A program made the position numbers and the translations under genes. DNA of 37,112 nucleotides. Source: Candidatus Cloacimonetes bacterium HGW-Cloacimonetes-1 (GTDB lineage: Bacteria; Cloacimonadota; Cloacimonadia; Cloacimonadales; Cloacimonadaceae). The notes below the pieces were generated by a model. It was not told where the DNA came from. It was given only the letters and a program-made list of their open reading frames with translations, and made no database searches. Positions 26,417-35,385 of this stretch are shown in pieces (the first letter of the stretch is position 1; every line of letters begins with the position of its first letter). The DNA is taken from the NCBI GenBank assembly GCA_002841975.1, contig PHBQ01000022.1:1-37112 (forward strand). Direction: 5' to 3'.

Positions 26417-27949
26417 ATGATTCAACTTCATCATCGCTTCATACTCTCAGCGAAAAAGAACATTTCCAAAATAGCCGTAATTGATAGAGCAACCAACACA
26501 GAATACACCTATGGCAGGATGCTGATAGCTTCCCTAATATTAAAAGAGCATATATGTAAAATGCCTGGCAAATACTTGGGTATCATGCTCCCAACTTCTG
26601 CAGGTTGTATGCTAGCCATCCAGAGTACTTTGATGTGTGGTAAGATCCCGGTTATGATAAATTATGCTACTGGAGCTATGGAAAACTCGATGTATGCCCG
26701 TGATAAATGTAATTTTAAAACTATCATCACCAGCAAGAAATTACTGGATAAACTAGAACTCAAACCTATTGATCACATGATATACATAGAAGATATACTG
26801 GCTAAAGTAACTGTTCTGGCAAAGCTCAAGGCAGCTCTGATCTCAAAATTGCCATATAAAATACTCACCACAATGATTCATAGTGGATCCACAGATGAAG
26901 TGTCTGTAATTCTTTTTACAAGCGGTAGCGAGAAAGAACCCAAGGCGGTGCAACTGACTCATAAAAACATATTGCACAATGTGAACACCGTTCCACAGAT
27001 TATTGATGTCAACTCTGAAGACCGTTTTATATCCATACTTCCCTTTTTCCACGTGTTTGGTCTCACAGTCAATTTCTGGCTTCCTATATGCCTAGGATGC
27101 ACTATAGTTACATATCCCAATCCGCTGGACTACAAAGTGGTTAGTAACATTGTAAGAGATTACAAACTTACGGTTATCACGGCAACACCTGCATTCTTCT
27201 ACGGTTATCTCCAAAAATCTGATCCCGGAGATTTCTCAAGCATTCGTTATGCAATTGCAGGAGCAGATAAATTGCCGCAAAAAGTCTATGATGGATTCAA
27301 GAAAAAACACAATATCCAAGTATTTGAAGGTTATGGAACTACTGAAACAAGTCCCGTGATTTCTACAAATACTCCTACTTTCCAAAAGTTAGGCAGTGTA
27401 GGAAAACCACTCCCCGAGATCCAAGTTCGTATTTTGGACGCTCAAACAGATAAGGTACTCGGGCCTACTCAAGAAGGAAAAATCATGGTTCGGGGTGACT
27501 TGGTGATGCTGGGTTATCTGGGTGATCTGGAAGAGACATCACTACGCATCCGTAACGGTTGGTATGATACAGGTGATATCGGCATGATAGACGAAGATGG
27601 TTTCCTTTGGCACAAAGGCCGTCTCAAACGCTTTGTGAAAGTAGGTGGGGAGATGGTGTCCCTGGTCAAAGTTGAGAGCTTACTGAGTGGCTTGCTTCCT
27701 GAAGATGTTATTTGCTGTGTAGTCGATGTTCCCAACGAAATCAAAGGCGCTGATGTGGTAGCCGCTGTCGCAAACGGTAATTTTGATATGCACGCAGTCC
27801 TGAAAGCGCTCAAAAAGGAGCTACCTGCTATTGCCGTCCCCAAACAGTTTTACGTCATAGACGACATTCCGATGATGGCGAGTGGTAAAGTGAATTTCAG
27901 AGAAGTTGAAAAGATCTGTCGTGAAAAAACCGCAAAGAAAGAAAAATAA
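26417..27949 (+). CDS. AMP-forming acyl-ACP/acyl-CoA synthetase (Aas ligase-like)
   Basis: This 510-residue adenylate-forming enzyme has the A3 phosphate loop FTSGSEKEPKAVQLTH, PFFHVFGLTVNFWLP, the A5 motif GYGTTETSP, the A7 motif YDTGDIG, the A8 hinge WHKGRLKRFVKVGGEMVSL and the A10 lysine in ASGKVNF. The PFFHVFG and VGGEMVSL wording is close to the ligase half of Aas (2-acyl-GPE acyltransferase/acyl-ACP synthetase), but no acyltransferase domain is attached. It would activate a fatty or other carboxylic acid with ATP and load it onto ACP or CoA. ATG 26417 follows AGAGGA by a short spacer and is 10 bp behind the membrane module, so it probably belongs to that operon. This suggests the module handles an acylated or lipid substrate (inference). 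Confidence 0.9.
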   Translation: MIQLHHRFILSAKKNISKIAVIDRATNTEYTYGRMLIASLILKEHICKMPGKYLGIMLPTSAGCMLAIQSTLMCGKIPVMINYATGAMENSMYARDKCNFKTIITSKKLLDKLELKPIDHMIYIEDILAKVTVLAKLKAALISKLPYKILTTMIHSGSTDEVSVILFTSGSEKEPKAVQLTHKNILHNVNTVPQIIDVNSEDRFISILPFFHVFGLTVNFWLPICLGCTIVTYPNPLDYKVVSNIVRDYKLTVITATPAFFYGYLQKSDPGDFSSIRYAIAGADKLPQKVYDGFKKKHNIQVFEGYGTTETSPVISTNTPTFQKLGSVGKPLPEIQVRILDAQTDKVLGPTQEGKIMVRGDLVMLGYLGDLEETSLRIRNGWYDTGDIGMIDEDGFLWHKGRLKRFVKVGGEMVSLVKVESLLSGLLPEDVICCVVDVPNEIKGADVVAAVANGNFDMHAVLKALKKELPAIAVPKQFYVIDDIPMMASGKVNFREVEKICREKTAKKEK

Positions 27950-28003
27950 ACACTGCATCAGTGATATAGCGCTTCCAATAGTTTAGGTAAGATTAGGAAT
28001 TAG

Positions 28004-29722
28004 ATGAAACCTATAGAGTTAATTTGCACGATAAATCCATCAACTATCAGTGTTGAACAGTTGGTAAATTTTAAAGCAGCGGGAATGACAATTGCCCGGA
28101 TTAATGCGTCACACTCCGACATTGAAGAAATATCTTCGCTTGTGTCCATGATTCGCAGCAGCATTGATCGTGAGTCTATTAAAATAATGCTAGATTTACC
28201 GGGTCCTGAGTATCGTTTAACCGGATATGACAAAACACTGAGAATCAAAGCTAATGATGAGTTGATACTGGTTCCCAAAGAGTTTGTACCTACTGATGAG
28301 ATTCAGGCTCTACAAACAGATTACCCCGTCTTTGGCATGCCAAACATGACCGGTAGAACCGTTTTGTTTATGAATGGAGAGCTGCGTTCTATCATTACTT
28401 CCGCCGGAATCGATCAAATCAAAATCCAGTTTCTGAATTCCGGAGCTTTGAGAACCAATGCCCATATTAAAATCAATGACGTACACCACGAGATCCCATA
28501 TATCAGTGCTTATGATCGAAGTTTAATAGACTATGCAGTATCAGAACGAATAGAAATGTTAGCTATATCAATGGTTCGCGCTGCGAGCGATGTGCGGGAC
28601 GTCATCGCATTGTTAAATCAATCCTCACAGAAACCTACGCTTGTGGTCAAATTTGAAACACTGGAATCAATACAGGATCCTGAATCGATTATCTCGCTTG
28701 GAGATGCCTTCTTTGTAGCCAGAGGTGATTTAGGCAATGATGTAAATCCTGTCTCGATTCCGATGCTCCAGAAAGAACTGGTCAGTCTATGCAATAGCTA
28801 CGCCAAACCTGTATATATTGCCACCCAGATGATGAGTTCTATGCAACGCTCTCCGTATCCCACCAGAGCCGAGATCTCGGACGTCGCAAATGCTGTATAT
28901 GAAGGCTGCGATGGTATCACACTTTCCGAGGAAACGGCAGTGGGAGATTATCCGCTCGAAGCTGTTAGGTTAGCACGTGAGATTATAGACTACACAGGGT
29001 CATATTCTTTCTCTGTTCAAGCGCTAGAACCTATCTTTGAACAGGTAATGAATACTGTGTCCCTAAAACCGATAATTTCACATATCCAAGATGTTGCAGA
29101 GCGGATTTGGCACAACGGTTGGGCAGAGGCAAATGCGGGAAACATATCTTGGAATGTCACGGCCCAAATCACTTCACTGCTCGAACTCTTCGAGGAACTA
29201 TCCGAATATCAACACTTCTATATTGTTTCCAAAACGTGCTCTCGTTACAGAGACATTGCACGTGACCCGCTATCCAATCTCATCCTTGTGGCAGTGAATG
29301 AAGACAGTACAGCTTACTATCCCCCGAATCGGGTACCAACTTCAGAATGGATTTCACACCTCAGCATTCACCAGTATCTGCGTGCCGCAGGAAGAGATGA
29401 AACTGTGATTTTACATGCACATCCCACTTCGATTGTGGTACTATCCCAACTTCCGGAGTACGACCACGGCGTGGATTTATCTCAATTCCTGCCAGAACTA
29501 AAGATCTACTTACCGGGTGGAATAGGGTTCACTTCGTACTCTGAACCGGGCTCTGTGGAATTGTCTCGCAAGAGCATCGAGTCTCTTCCAAATAGAAAGA
29601 CGATCATCTGGCAGAAGCATGGTATATTGTGCTTCGGGAAAGACATCGACGAAGCATTTGACTATCTGGAAATAGTAAACAAAGCGGCAGATGTATTTCT
29701 AAATCTAAAGAAGTTGATATAA
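28004..29722 (+). CDS. Fusion of pyruvate-kinase barrel with RhaD-like class II aldolase
   Basis: A single 572-residue frame holds two enzyme domains. Residues 1-~340 match the A and B domains of pyruvate kinase: ICTINPS, ARINASHS (R32, N34, S36), LDLPGPEYR (D64, R71), VVKFE (K216, E218), ARGDLG (D242), ATQM (T274) and PTRAEISDVANAV. The spacing of these residues is very close to bacterial PykF. The usual T-K after D64 is L-P. The pyruvate-kinase C-terminal allosteric domain is absent. Residues ~350-572 match class II aldolases close to rhamnulose-1-phosphate aldolase: GNISW (379-383), FYIVSKT, PTSEW (E448), HAHPT (H471, H473), PGGIGF and WQKHG (H539), the zinc-binding set. It could join phosphoenolpyruvate/pyruvate chemistry to a retro-aldol step, or the barrel may be regulatory. 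It starts 54 bp after the acyl ligase. Confidence 0.9.
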   Translation: MKPIELICTINPSTISVEQLVNFKAAGMTIARINASHSDIEEISSLVSMIRSSIDRESIKIMLDLPGPEYRLTGYDKTLRIKANDELILVPKEFVPTDEIQALQTDYPVFGMPNMTGRTVLFMNGELRSIITSAGIDQIKIQFLNSGALRTNAHIKINDVHHEIPYISAYDRSLIDYAVSERIEMLAISMVRAASDVRDVIALLNQSSQKPTLVVKFETLESIQDPESIISLGDAFFVARGDLGNDVNPVSIPMLQKELVSLCNSYAKPVYIATQMMSSMQRSPYPTRAEISDVANAVYEGCDGITLSEETAVGDYPLEAVRLAREIIDYTGSYSFSVQALEPIFEQVMNTVSLKPIISHIQDVAERIWHNGWAEANAGNISWNVTAQITSLLELFEELSEYQHFYIVSKTCSRYRDIARDPLSNLILVAVNEDSTAYYPPNRVPTSEWISHLSIHQYLRAAGRDETVILHAHPTSIVVLSQLPEYDHGVDLSQFLPELKIYLPGGIGFTSYSEPGSVELSRKSIESLPNRKTIIWQKHGILCFGKDIDEAFDYLEIVNKAADVFLNLKKLI

Positions 29723-29727
29723 AAATA

Positions 29728-29756
29728 GGGGGCGGGCGCCCCCCGTGTGTGTGTGT
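29728..29756 (+). terminator. GC hairpin with a GT-repeat tail after the fusion gene
   Basis: GGGGGC (29728-29733) pairs with GCCCCC (29738-29743) across a four-base loop, 6 bp after the stop codon. In place of a T-run there is (GT)6 at 29745-29756. It probably ends transcription between convergent genes, though the tail is atypical. The GT tract is also a small microsatellite. Confidence 0.55.
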
Positions 29757-29773
29757 TGAGGTATGTGTTGAAG

Positions 29774-30109
29774 CTATATGTACTCAATGCAATGCCAAAC
29801 TCCACCATTGATGGTTTTCAATTGGCATACATCTCTATTTTGACATTTAATACACAGTCCGTACAAAATCGGTTCGTTGTCATCTACATAGGCTATGTCC
29901 AAGCGGGAAAACATGTTCACACCCTGTGTTTCTTCTCCTGCTTCATAATCATCGCAATTATAAACAAGCCCATTATCATGACTGGCTACACAATTCACAT
30001 TACGAGAACAATACGCGCAAAGACCGGATTTATTAAAGGATCTGTCCAAAAGCTCCTTTGAAACCATGCTTTCAATATTTGCTTGATTCATGATTGTCTT
30101 GGCTAACAT
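29774..30109 (-). CDS. Small protein with two four-cysteine repeats
   Basis: From ATG 30107-30109 (AGGAG five bases upstream) the product has 111 residues. It contains two similar units: LCAYCSRNVNC...VYNCDDYE and LCIKCQNRDVC...VWHCIEY, each Cys-x2-Cys-x5-Cys then a distant Cys before a D/E-Y ending. Eight cysteines arranged this way suggest two metal-binding (zinc or iron-sulfur) knuckles. Similar GLC-x2-C...GGVWHCEEY proteins are familiar from anaerobic Deltaproteobacteria, but I know of no function. A longer reading from 30223 has no ribosome site and adds only a hydrophobic stretch. It is transcribed toward the fusion gene. Confidence 0.75.
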   Translation of the reverse strand: MLAKTIMNQANIESMVSKELLDRSFNKSGLCAYCSRNVNCVASHDNGLVYNCDDYEAGEETQGVNMFSRLDIAYVDDNEPILYGLCIKCQNRDVCQLKTINGGVWHCIEYI

Positions 30110-30375
30110 TATTTCTCCTGATATTGTAGTTACACATATATAGAGCATACTATGTGCCATAATCCATACAATCATCAAAACTGTTGTAAGGCTATATATA
30201 CCAGCATAATAGGGTTCAATCACTGATGTTTTACACTTACTGCATTGATCCAGGATGTGGGGAATATGTCCACACAGGGTAAATCTTCCCCTTTCAAGTG
30301 CATGATATTTATTCGACTTGACGTGAAAAGCCGCTGTATAAAATGGATCTTTAAAGATTTGTGAAAGAGGATATC

Positions 30376-32085
30376 ATGAAAACAATAGATGATAACAAAG
30401 AAAGCACTGAAGATAAATCCCCGGTTTCGAATTTTATCAGATTTATTATAGATAAGGACCTTGCTGCCGGCAAACATCAAAAGATAGTTACTCGCTTCCC
30501 GCCGGAACCTAATGGCTATCTCCACATCGGTCATGCCAAATCCATCAGTCTGAATTTTGGTATTGCCAGAGACTATCAAGGCGCATGTCACTTAAGATTT
30601 GACGATACCAATCCGACTGCCGAAGATGTGGAATATGTAGATTCGATCATGGAAGATGTACGCTGGCTCGGTTTTGACTGGCAGGACAAGCTGTTTTACG
30701 CTTCCGACTATTTTGAACAGCTCTATGCTTATGCAGAACTTCTGATCAAAGACGGGAAAGCATTTGTTTGTGATCAAACTCCCATTGAAGTCAGAGAATA
30801 CCGTGGAACCCTCACGGTTCCGGGAAAACCTAGTCCCTATCGTGATCGCAGTATTGAAGAGAATCTTGATCTCTTTCGCAGAATGAAAGCTGGTGAGTTT
30901 GAAGAGGGCACCAAATCACTACGTGCCAAAATCGATATGAACTCTCCTAACCTCAACATGAGAGATCCTGTGATCTATCGCATCAAAAAAGCCGAGCATC
31001 ATCGCACCGGCAACACATGGGTGATTTACCCCATGTACGATTATACGCACTGTATTTCGGACGCCATTGAAGGGATTACTCACTCGATTTGCACCTTAGA
31101 ATTTGAAGATCACCGTCCTCTTTACGATTGGTGTCTGGATCAGCTTCCCGTAGCTTGCCACCCACAGCAGATCGAATTTGCCAGGCTCAATCTTGGCTAC
31201 ACCGTAATGAGTAAAAGAAAACTTTTGGAACTGGTGGAAGGTAATTATGTAAACGGCTGGGACGACCCTAGGATGCCGACTATAGCAGGCATGAGACGCC
31301 GTGGCTATCCACCGGAAGCCATCCGCGAATTTTGTGATAGAATTGGAGTCGCAAAAGCTGCATCTATCGTAGATTTCGGATTATTGCAATTTTGCGTAAG
31401 GGAAAACCTGAATCGTAATGCAAACCGCATTATGGTAGTATTGGATCCCTTGAAAGTTACTATCGAGAACTATCCCAATGACTATGAAGAAATGCTCGAA
31501 GCAGAGAACAATCCGGAAAATCCTGATGCAGGTTCACGGAATGTTCCTTTTGCAAAAACCATTTATATCGATCGTGATGATTTTGCCGAAAACCCACCTA
31601 AAGGTTGGTTTAGAATGACTCCAGATAATGAAGTACGTCTCAAACATGCCTATTACATCCGCTGTAAAGAGATCATTAAAGATCAATCCGGTTCTATTGT
31701 CGAACTGATCTGCACTTATGATCCTGAATCACGAGGAGGTGGAACTGCTGATGGCAGAAAAGTAAAGGGAACTATTCACTGGGTAAGTGCAAAACATGCG
31801 ATCCCCATAGAAGTAAGAAATTACGATCAGTTATTCACGCTCCATAATACTGCGGAAACTGATCCCGGTAAAGACTATAAAGAGTATATGAATCCGGATT
31901 CCCTGATCACTCTTACGAATAGTCTTGCCGAGCCTTGTATCATCGATGCGAAGATCGGAGATCGTTTTCAATTCATGCGTCAGGGATACTATTGCGTAGA
32001 TTTAGATTCTTCAGAGGATAAAATGGTATTCAATCGTATTCTTACTTTAAAGGATTCATGGTCAAAGCTTCAGAATAAGCAATAA
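30376..32085 (+). CDS. glnS: Glutaminyl-tRNA synthetase
   Basis: The 569-residue class I synthetase has the GlnRS-specific start [17 protein letters not shown] (HIGH motif), [37 protein letters not shown] and the second class I motif VMSKRK. The C-terminal beta-barrel anticodon domain contains [20 protein letters not shown], another GlnRS hallmark. It attaches glutamine to tRNA-Gln, so this lineage need not rely on the GatCAB route for Gln. ATG 30376 is preceded by GAAAGAGG at five bases; GTG 30361 is less likely. It is a single-gene unit ended by the terminator at 32114. Confidence 0.96.
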   Translation: MKTIDDNKESTEDKSPVSNFIRFIIDKDLAAGKHQKIVTRFPPEPNGYLHIGHAKSISLNFGIARDYQGACHLRFDDTNPTAEDVEYVDSIMEDVRWLGFDWQDKLFYASDYFEQLYAYAELLIKDGKAFVCDQTPIEVREYRGTLTVPGKPSPYRDRSIEENLDLFRRMKAGEFEEGTKSLRAKIDMNSPNLNMRDPVIYRIKKAEHHRTGNTWVIYPMYDYTHCISDAIEGITHSICTLEFEDHRPLYDWCLDQLPVACHPQQIEFARLNLGYTVMSKRKLLELVEGNYVNGWDDPRMPTIAGMRRRGYPPEAIREFCDRIGVAKAASIVDFGLLQFCVRENLNRNANRIMVVLDPLKVTIENYPNDYEEMLEAENNPENPDAGSRNVPFAKTIYIDRDDFAENPPKGWFRMTPDNEVRLKHAYYIRCKEIIKDQSGSIVELICTYDPESRGGGTADGRKVKGTIHWVSAKHAIPIEVRNYDQLFTLHNTAETDPGKDYKEYMNPDSLITLTNSLAEPCIIDAKIGDRFQFMRQGYYCVDLDSSEDKMVFNRILTLKDSWSKLQNKQ

Positions 32086-32113
32086 CCAGATGTTTGATAA
32101 ATGTCACTTAAAC

Positions 32114-32140
32114 GCCGGAGCAATATGTTCCGGCTTTTTT
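32114..32140. terminator. Terminator shared by convergent glnS and birA
   Basis: GCCGGA and TCCGGC (32114-32119 with 32129-32134) form a stem around a 9-nt loop, followed by six T (32135-32140) on the plus strand. It lies in the 61-bp gap between the convergent glnS and birA stops, so it serves glnS clearly and could serve birA weakly. Confidence 0.85.
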
Positions 32141-32146
32141 ATGGGA

Positions 32147-32842
32147 TCAGAATTGTAAACTGCCGCTGTAGATATCTTGGGTTCCGTTCTCTGTTTTGAT
32201 GCTCAGTGCTCCATCCGGATTGATTTGATGGATTGAGCCGGATATTGTGCTATTTCCCATATCAACCTTGACATGCTTGCCAGCACCATAGAGATGAAGA
32301 TTACAGTACGAAATGTATTCAGCTGTTCCCAGCTCCTGCAAATTGATGATACTTCTACACAGTATTTGTTTCAAGTTTGTATTCGATATAGGCGCACCAA
32401 TACACTTTTTCAGGTTTATAGCATTGATGGCTTGTAAGCTGCTGTCCAAGGAATTATTGGTATTGATTCCGATTCCTATAGAATACAGGTTTTCGGCGGA
32501 GTAGTATTTACACAAAATGCCTGCCAGTTTCTGGTCTTTCCAATAAATGTCATTCGTCCACTTGATTTTGAGCTCCGAGGATATTTTCGGAAAAAGCCGA
32601 GTTAAAACTTGATGGATTTGTGCTCCCACATATAGTGCAAACGAAGGCACAGTATGATCATAATGTAGGCATAAGCTAAACCAAAGTCCACCCTTGGGGG
32701 AGAGCCAGTTATTTGTCCCGCGACCGCTACCGGATGTCTGAACATCAGCACTCACGCAAAAAGGGATATTTACGTGTGTTTTGAGCCTTTCGACTTCAGT
32801 CATTGTGCTGTCCACCATGTCATAGTGAAAACTGAGAATCAC
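32147..32842 (-). CDS. birA: Biotin--[biotin carboxyl-carrier protein] ligase, catalytic domain only
   Basis: The 231-residue enzyme has the biotin-ligase motifs SGSGRGTNNWLSPKGGLWFS (biotinyl-AMP loop), KIKWTNDIYWKDQKLAGILC (catalytic Lys region) and YSIGIGINTNN, plus a small C-terminal SH3-like domain. There is no N-terminal helix-turn-helix, so it is the monofunctional class I form without repressor activity. It attaches biotin to carrier domains of carboxylases or decarboxylases, which in a propionate-type metabolism would include a methylmalonyl/oxaloacetate enzyme. GTG 32840-32842 is the likely start, four bases after the queA stop; a longer upstream frame would overlap queA. It is last in the coaBC-SDR-DUF3108-queA-birA operon. 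Confidence 0.9.
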   Translation of the reverse strand: MILSFHYDMVDSTMTEVERLKTHVNIPFCVSADVQTSGSGRGTNNWLSPKGGLWFSLCLHYDHTVPSFALYVGAQIHQVLTRLFPKISSELKIKWTNDIYWKDQKLAGILCKYYSAENLYSIGIGINTNNSLDSSLQAINAINLKKCIGAPISNTNLKQILCRSIINLQELGTAEYISYCNLHLYGAGKHVKVDMGNSTISGSIHQINPDGALSIKTENGTQDIYSGSLQF

Positions 32843-32846
32843 ACGC

Positions 32847-33881
32847 CTACTCGATGAACATCGCGTCACCATAGCTAAAAAAGCGGTAACGTTCCTGAAT
32901 GGCGATCTCATAGGCACTGCGCATCAAATCGTAACCTGCAAAAGCTGAAACTAACATCAGGAGAGTAGATTTGGGCAGATGGTAATTGGTCACCATGGCA
33001 TCAACCACTTGAAAGCTCTTTCCCGGGTAGATAAATATATCTGTCCACTTACTTCCGCTCTGCAATTGACCTTCTTCAAAAAAACTCTCCAAAGTACGTA
33101 CGGATGTCGTCCCGACTGCTATTATCCTATTGCGTGCTGCTTTGGCAGTGTTGATCAGACTCGCGGTTTCAACGCTGATAGAGCAGTGTTCTGAATGCAT
33201 AATATGATCTGATATCTTCTCCGTTTTGACGGGTCGGAATGTCCCAATCCCCACGTGTAATACTACTTCAGCAATCTTGACATCTTTAGCGCGCAGTTTG
33301 TCCATCAAATCCAGGCTAAAGTGAAGTCCTGCAGTGGGAGCCGCTACAGAACCACGCTCTGATGCATATACGGTTTGGTAGGTTTGGCAGTCTTTTTGGG
33401 TATCCGGACGGTCGATATAAGGGGGGAGAGGGATATGACCAATGCTGTATATCTCTTCCCAAAAATCTGTTAAACATGTAAAAGTGACGTTGCGGAATCC
33501 CTCTTCATCAGGTCCACCGATCCAGCCACATAGATTGTCCGAAAACTTCAAACTCTGCTCTTTCTTCAATCTTTTCCCAGGGTGCACCATACATTTCCAG
33601 GTGTCAGCTTCCAGGTGGTGCAGGAGAAATACCTCGATCCGAGATCCGTTTTCCTTGAAGCCATAAAGTCTTGCCGGAAACACTTTGCTGGAATTGACTA
33701 CCAGTACGTCGTCAGGACCTATCATCTCCACTATATCCGAAAACACGTGGTGACTGATGGTTCCGGTGTTTCGCACTATGCGCATCAAGCGTGATGATGT
33801 TCTTTCGGGAAGCGGAAACTGTGCAATCAGACTTTCGTCCAATGCATAGTCGTAGGTGTTTATATCATCAAAATCTATCAT
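32847..33881 (-). CDS. queA: S-adenosylmethionine:tRNA ribosyltransferase-isomerase
   Basis: The 344-residue protein has QueA motifs throughout: YDYALDESLIAQFPLPERTSSRLM, DDVLVVNSSKVFPARLYG, RGSVAAPTAGLHFS, VVLHVGIGTFRPVKTEKISDHIMHSEHC, AVGTTSVRTLES and DAMVTNYHLPKSTLLMLVSAFAG. It transfers and isomerises the ribosyl part of SAM to make epoxyqueuosine in tRNA. Its ATG overlaps the DUF3108 gene's stop by four bases and birA begins four bases after its stop. No other queuosine gene (tgt, queG) is in the window. Confidence 0.96.
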   Translation of the reverse strand: MIDFDDINTYDYALDESLIAQFPLPERTSSRLMRIVRNTGTISHHVFSDIVEMIGPDDVLVVNSSKVFPARLYGFKENGSRIEVFLLHHLEADTWKCMVHPGKRLKKEQSLKFSDNLCGWIGGPDEEGFRNVTFTCLTDFWEEIYSIGHIPLPPYIDRPDTQKDCQTYQTVYASERGSVAAPTAGLHFSLDLMDKLRAKDVKIAEVVLHVGIGTFRPVKTEKISDHIMHSEHCSISVETASLINTAKAARNRIIAVGTTSVRTLESFFEEGQLQSGSKWTDIFIYPGKSFQVVDAMVTNYHLPKSTLLMLVSAFAGYDLMRSAYEIAIQERYRFFSYGDAMFIE

Positions 33882-34642
33882 TGTTGTCTATAGGGGACGT
33901 TTTCTGCGCTTTTGAGGATAGCCACAAAAGAACCAAAGGAGATTTCACTTTCCATTTTCAAAGGTACCTTATACTCGTCGTTTGTGATCCAAATCCAGAT
34001 CCTTCCGGATTGTTTAAATATTGCCTCACCTTTCATTTTAGGCTCGATCACCAGGCATTCCTTGCGGCCAAATATACTGTCGATGGTCTCCAGGCGATGA
34101 ACGACGATTTCGGTATCGATAGATTTACCGTCGGCAGTGATGTTCAAAACGACATTTCTTCCCGGCATCAAGTCCATGATACGTACCAAGTAAAATGCAC
34201 TGAAGATGTCTTGAGTATCCTTGGGAATTTTGATATCTTTATTTGTGAATTTACCACGTTTAAAGTTCCATCTTTGATACAAGCTTCTCCCGCTTACGTG
34301 ATCATAGTTATGGACCCGGATTTGTTTGTAACTACCTTCATTCAGACGTTTAGTGAAGCGTATGGGTAGCAAGGTGTCCTTTTCCCACAGTGACTCCACT
34401 TTGTCACGGACTTTGAAAAACACATCAAAGAAAGAGTATGTACTGGAGTTTGAAACTATCTGCCAAACTGGCTTACCTTGAAACGTCATAGAATTTAGTT
34501 CCAGGCTTGCTTCTGCCGCAGACACTATCCCGTATTTGATATCATAAACCAGTTTTTCGCCGTCGCGTAAATTGTTCGCGGCAAAAGCACCGGACATTAT
34601 TGCGATTAAGATAAATATCAGCATCACTTTTGGGTAAGTCAT
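33878..34642 (-). CDS. Exported DUF3108 domain protein
   Basis: A 254-residue protein has a signal peptide (VMLIFILIAIMSGAFA, cleavage before AANN). The mature domain fits DUF3108: GEKLVYDIKYGIVSAAEASLEL, SSTYSFFDVFFKVRDKVESLW, then RVHNYDHVSGRSLY and KIPKDTQDIFSAFYLVR. It is a beta-rich periplasmic protein of unproven role; members have been linked loosely to envelope or lipid handling. It overlaps queA and the SDR gene by four bases each, so it belongs to the same transcript. Confidence 0.88.
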   Translation of the reverse strand: MTYPKVMLIFILIAIMSGAFAANNLRDGEKLVYDIKYGIVSAAEASLELNSMTFQGKPVWQIVSNSSTYSFFDVFFKVRDKVESLWEKDTLLPIRFTKRLNEGSYKQIRVHNYDHVSGRSLYQRWNFKRGKFTNKDIKIPKDTQDIFSAFYLVRIMDLMPGRNVVLNITADGKSIDTEIVVHRLETIDSIFGRKECLVIEPKMKGEAIFKQSGRIWIWITNDEYKVPLKMESEISFGSFVAILKSAENVPYRQQ

Positions 34643-35385
34643 GATTTCCCTCCATTGATTGTGATGTCCTGGCCTGTGAGATTTGTAATGTCTTTGGATA
34701 TCAGAAGCTTCACTACAGGCAGTAACTCTTCTTTACAGACCAGTTTCCCGGTCGGAACCTCGGACTGATATTTGCTAAAGTAGTTCTGACGAAACTCCAG
34801 ATATGCACCTTCGTAATCGGCTTCCAGATCCGTTTCTATCGGTCCAGGTGATATAGAATTGATCAAGATGTTGTGTTTTCCGTATTCCAAGGCTATACTT
34901 TTTACCATGTTTACCATAGCCGCCTTGGATGCCGCATAGGCAGATCCATTTTCCAGTCCGCTACTTGCCACTGTGGAACCAAACAACACAATTCGTCCGA
35001 AGTTCGCGTTTTGCATAAATGGTAAGCATGCTCTTAGAGCGTTGTAGGTGGACAGGGTGTTTGTCTCAAAAACGTTCTTCCAGTGCTCCGGATCGCTATC
35101 CCCCAAAGCCAGAGCATCATCACTTCTCAATGAAACGCAATGGATTAAGTAAGATGGTGTAACATTATATAAATCAATAACATCATTAATTATGCATCCC
35201 AACTCTGAAAGCTGCGTGGCATCACATTGGCGGAGGATAACAGCGGGATGATTTTGCAACACATCCAGTCTATCAACACGCTTGTGATACAAGAGCAGCA
35301 GTGTAAAACTGTCTTTCAGCTCTGCCGCCAGATATGAAGCTACCTGGCCGTTGGCACTGGTTATGATCAGTAATGGCTTATTCAT
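34639..35385 (-). CDS. Short-chain dehydrogenase/reductase (FabG-like)
   Basis: The 248-residue SDR has the catalytic serine in VLFGSTVAS and the YAASKAAMVN Tyr-x3-Lys, then the typical NILINSISPGPIETDL and LTGQDITINGGKS ending of FabG-like enzymes. The nucleotide-binding start reads TSANGQVASYLA rather than TGxxxGIG, so cofactor binding may be altered. Its substrate is unknown; acyl-ACP or sugar ketoreduction is possible. Its ATG lies inside the end of coaBC (8-bp overlap). Confidence 0.88.
   Translation of the reverse strand: MNKPLLIITSANGQVASYLAAELKDSFTLLLLYHKRVDRLDVLQNHPAVILRQCDATQLSELGCIINDVIDLYNVTPSYLIHCVSLRSDDALALGDSDPEHWKNVFETNTLSTYNALRACLPFMQNANFGRIVLFGSTVASSGLENGSAYAASKAAMVNMVKSIALEYGKHNILINSISPGPIETDLEADYEGAYLEFRQNYFSKYQSEVPTGKLVCKEELLPVVKLLISKDITNLTGQDITINGGKS

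Noticed and set aside
30110-30223. Longer start for the cysteine protein
   Set aside because: Adds a hydrophobic stretch with no ribosome site; ATG 30109 has a good AGGAG.
33791-34369. 192-codon open frame on the plus strand
   Set aside because: Lies antisense to the well-supported DUF3108 and queA genes; its product has no recognisable domain.
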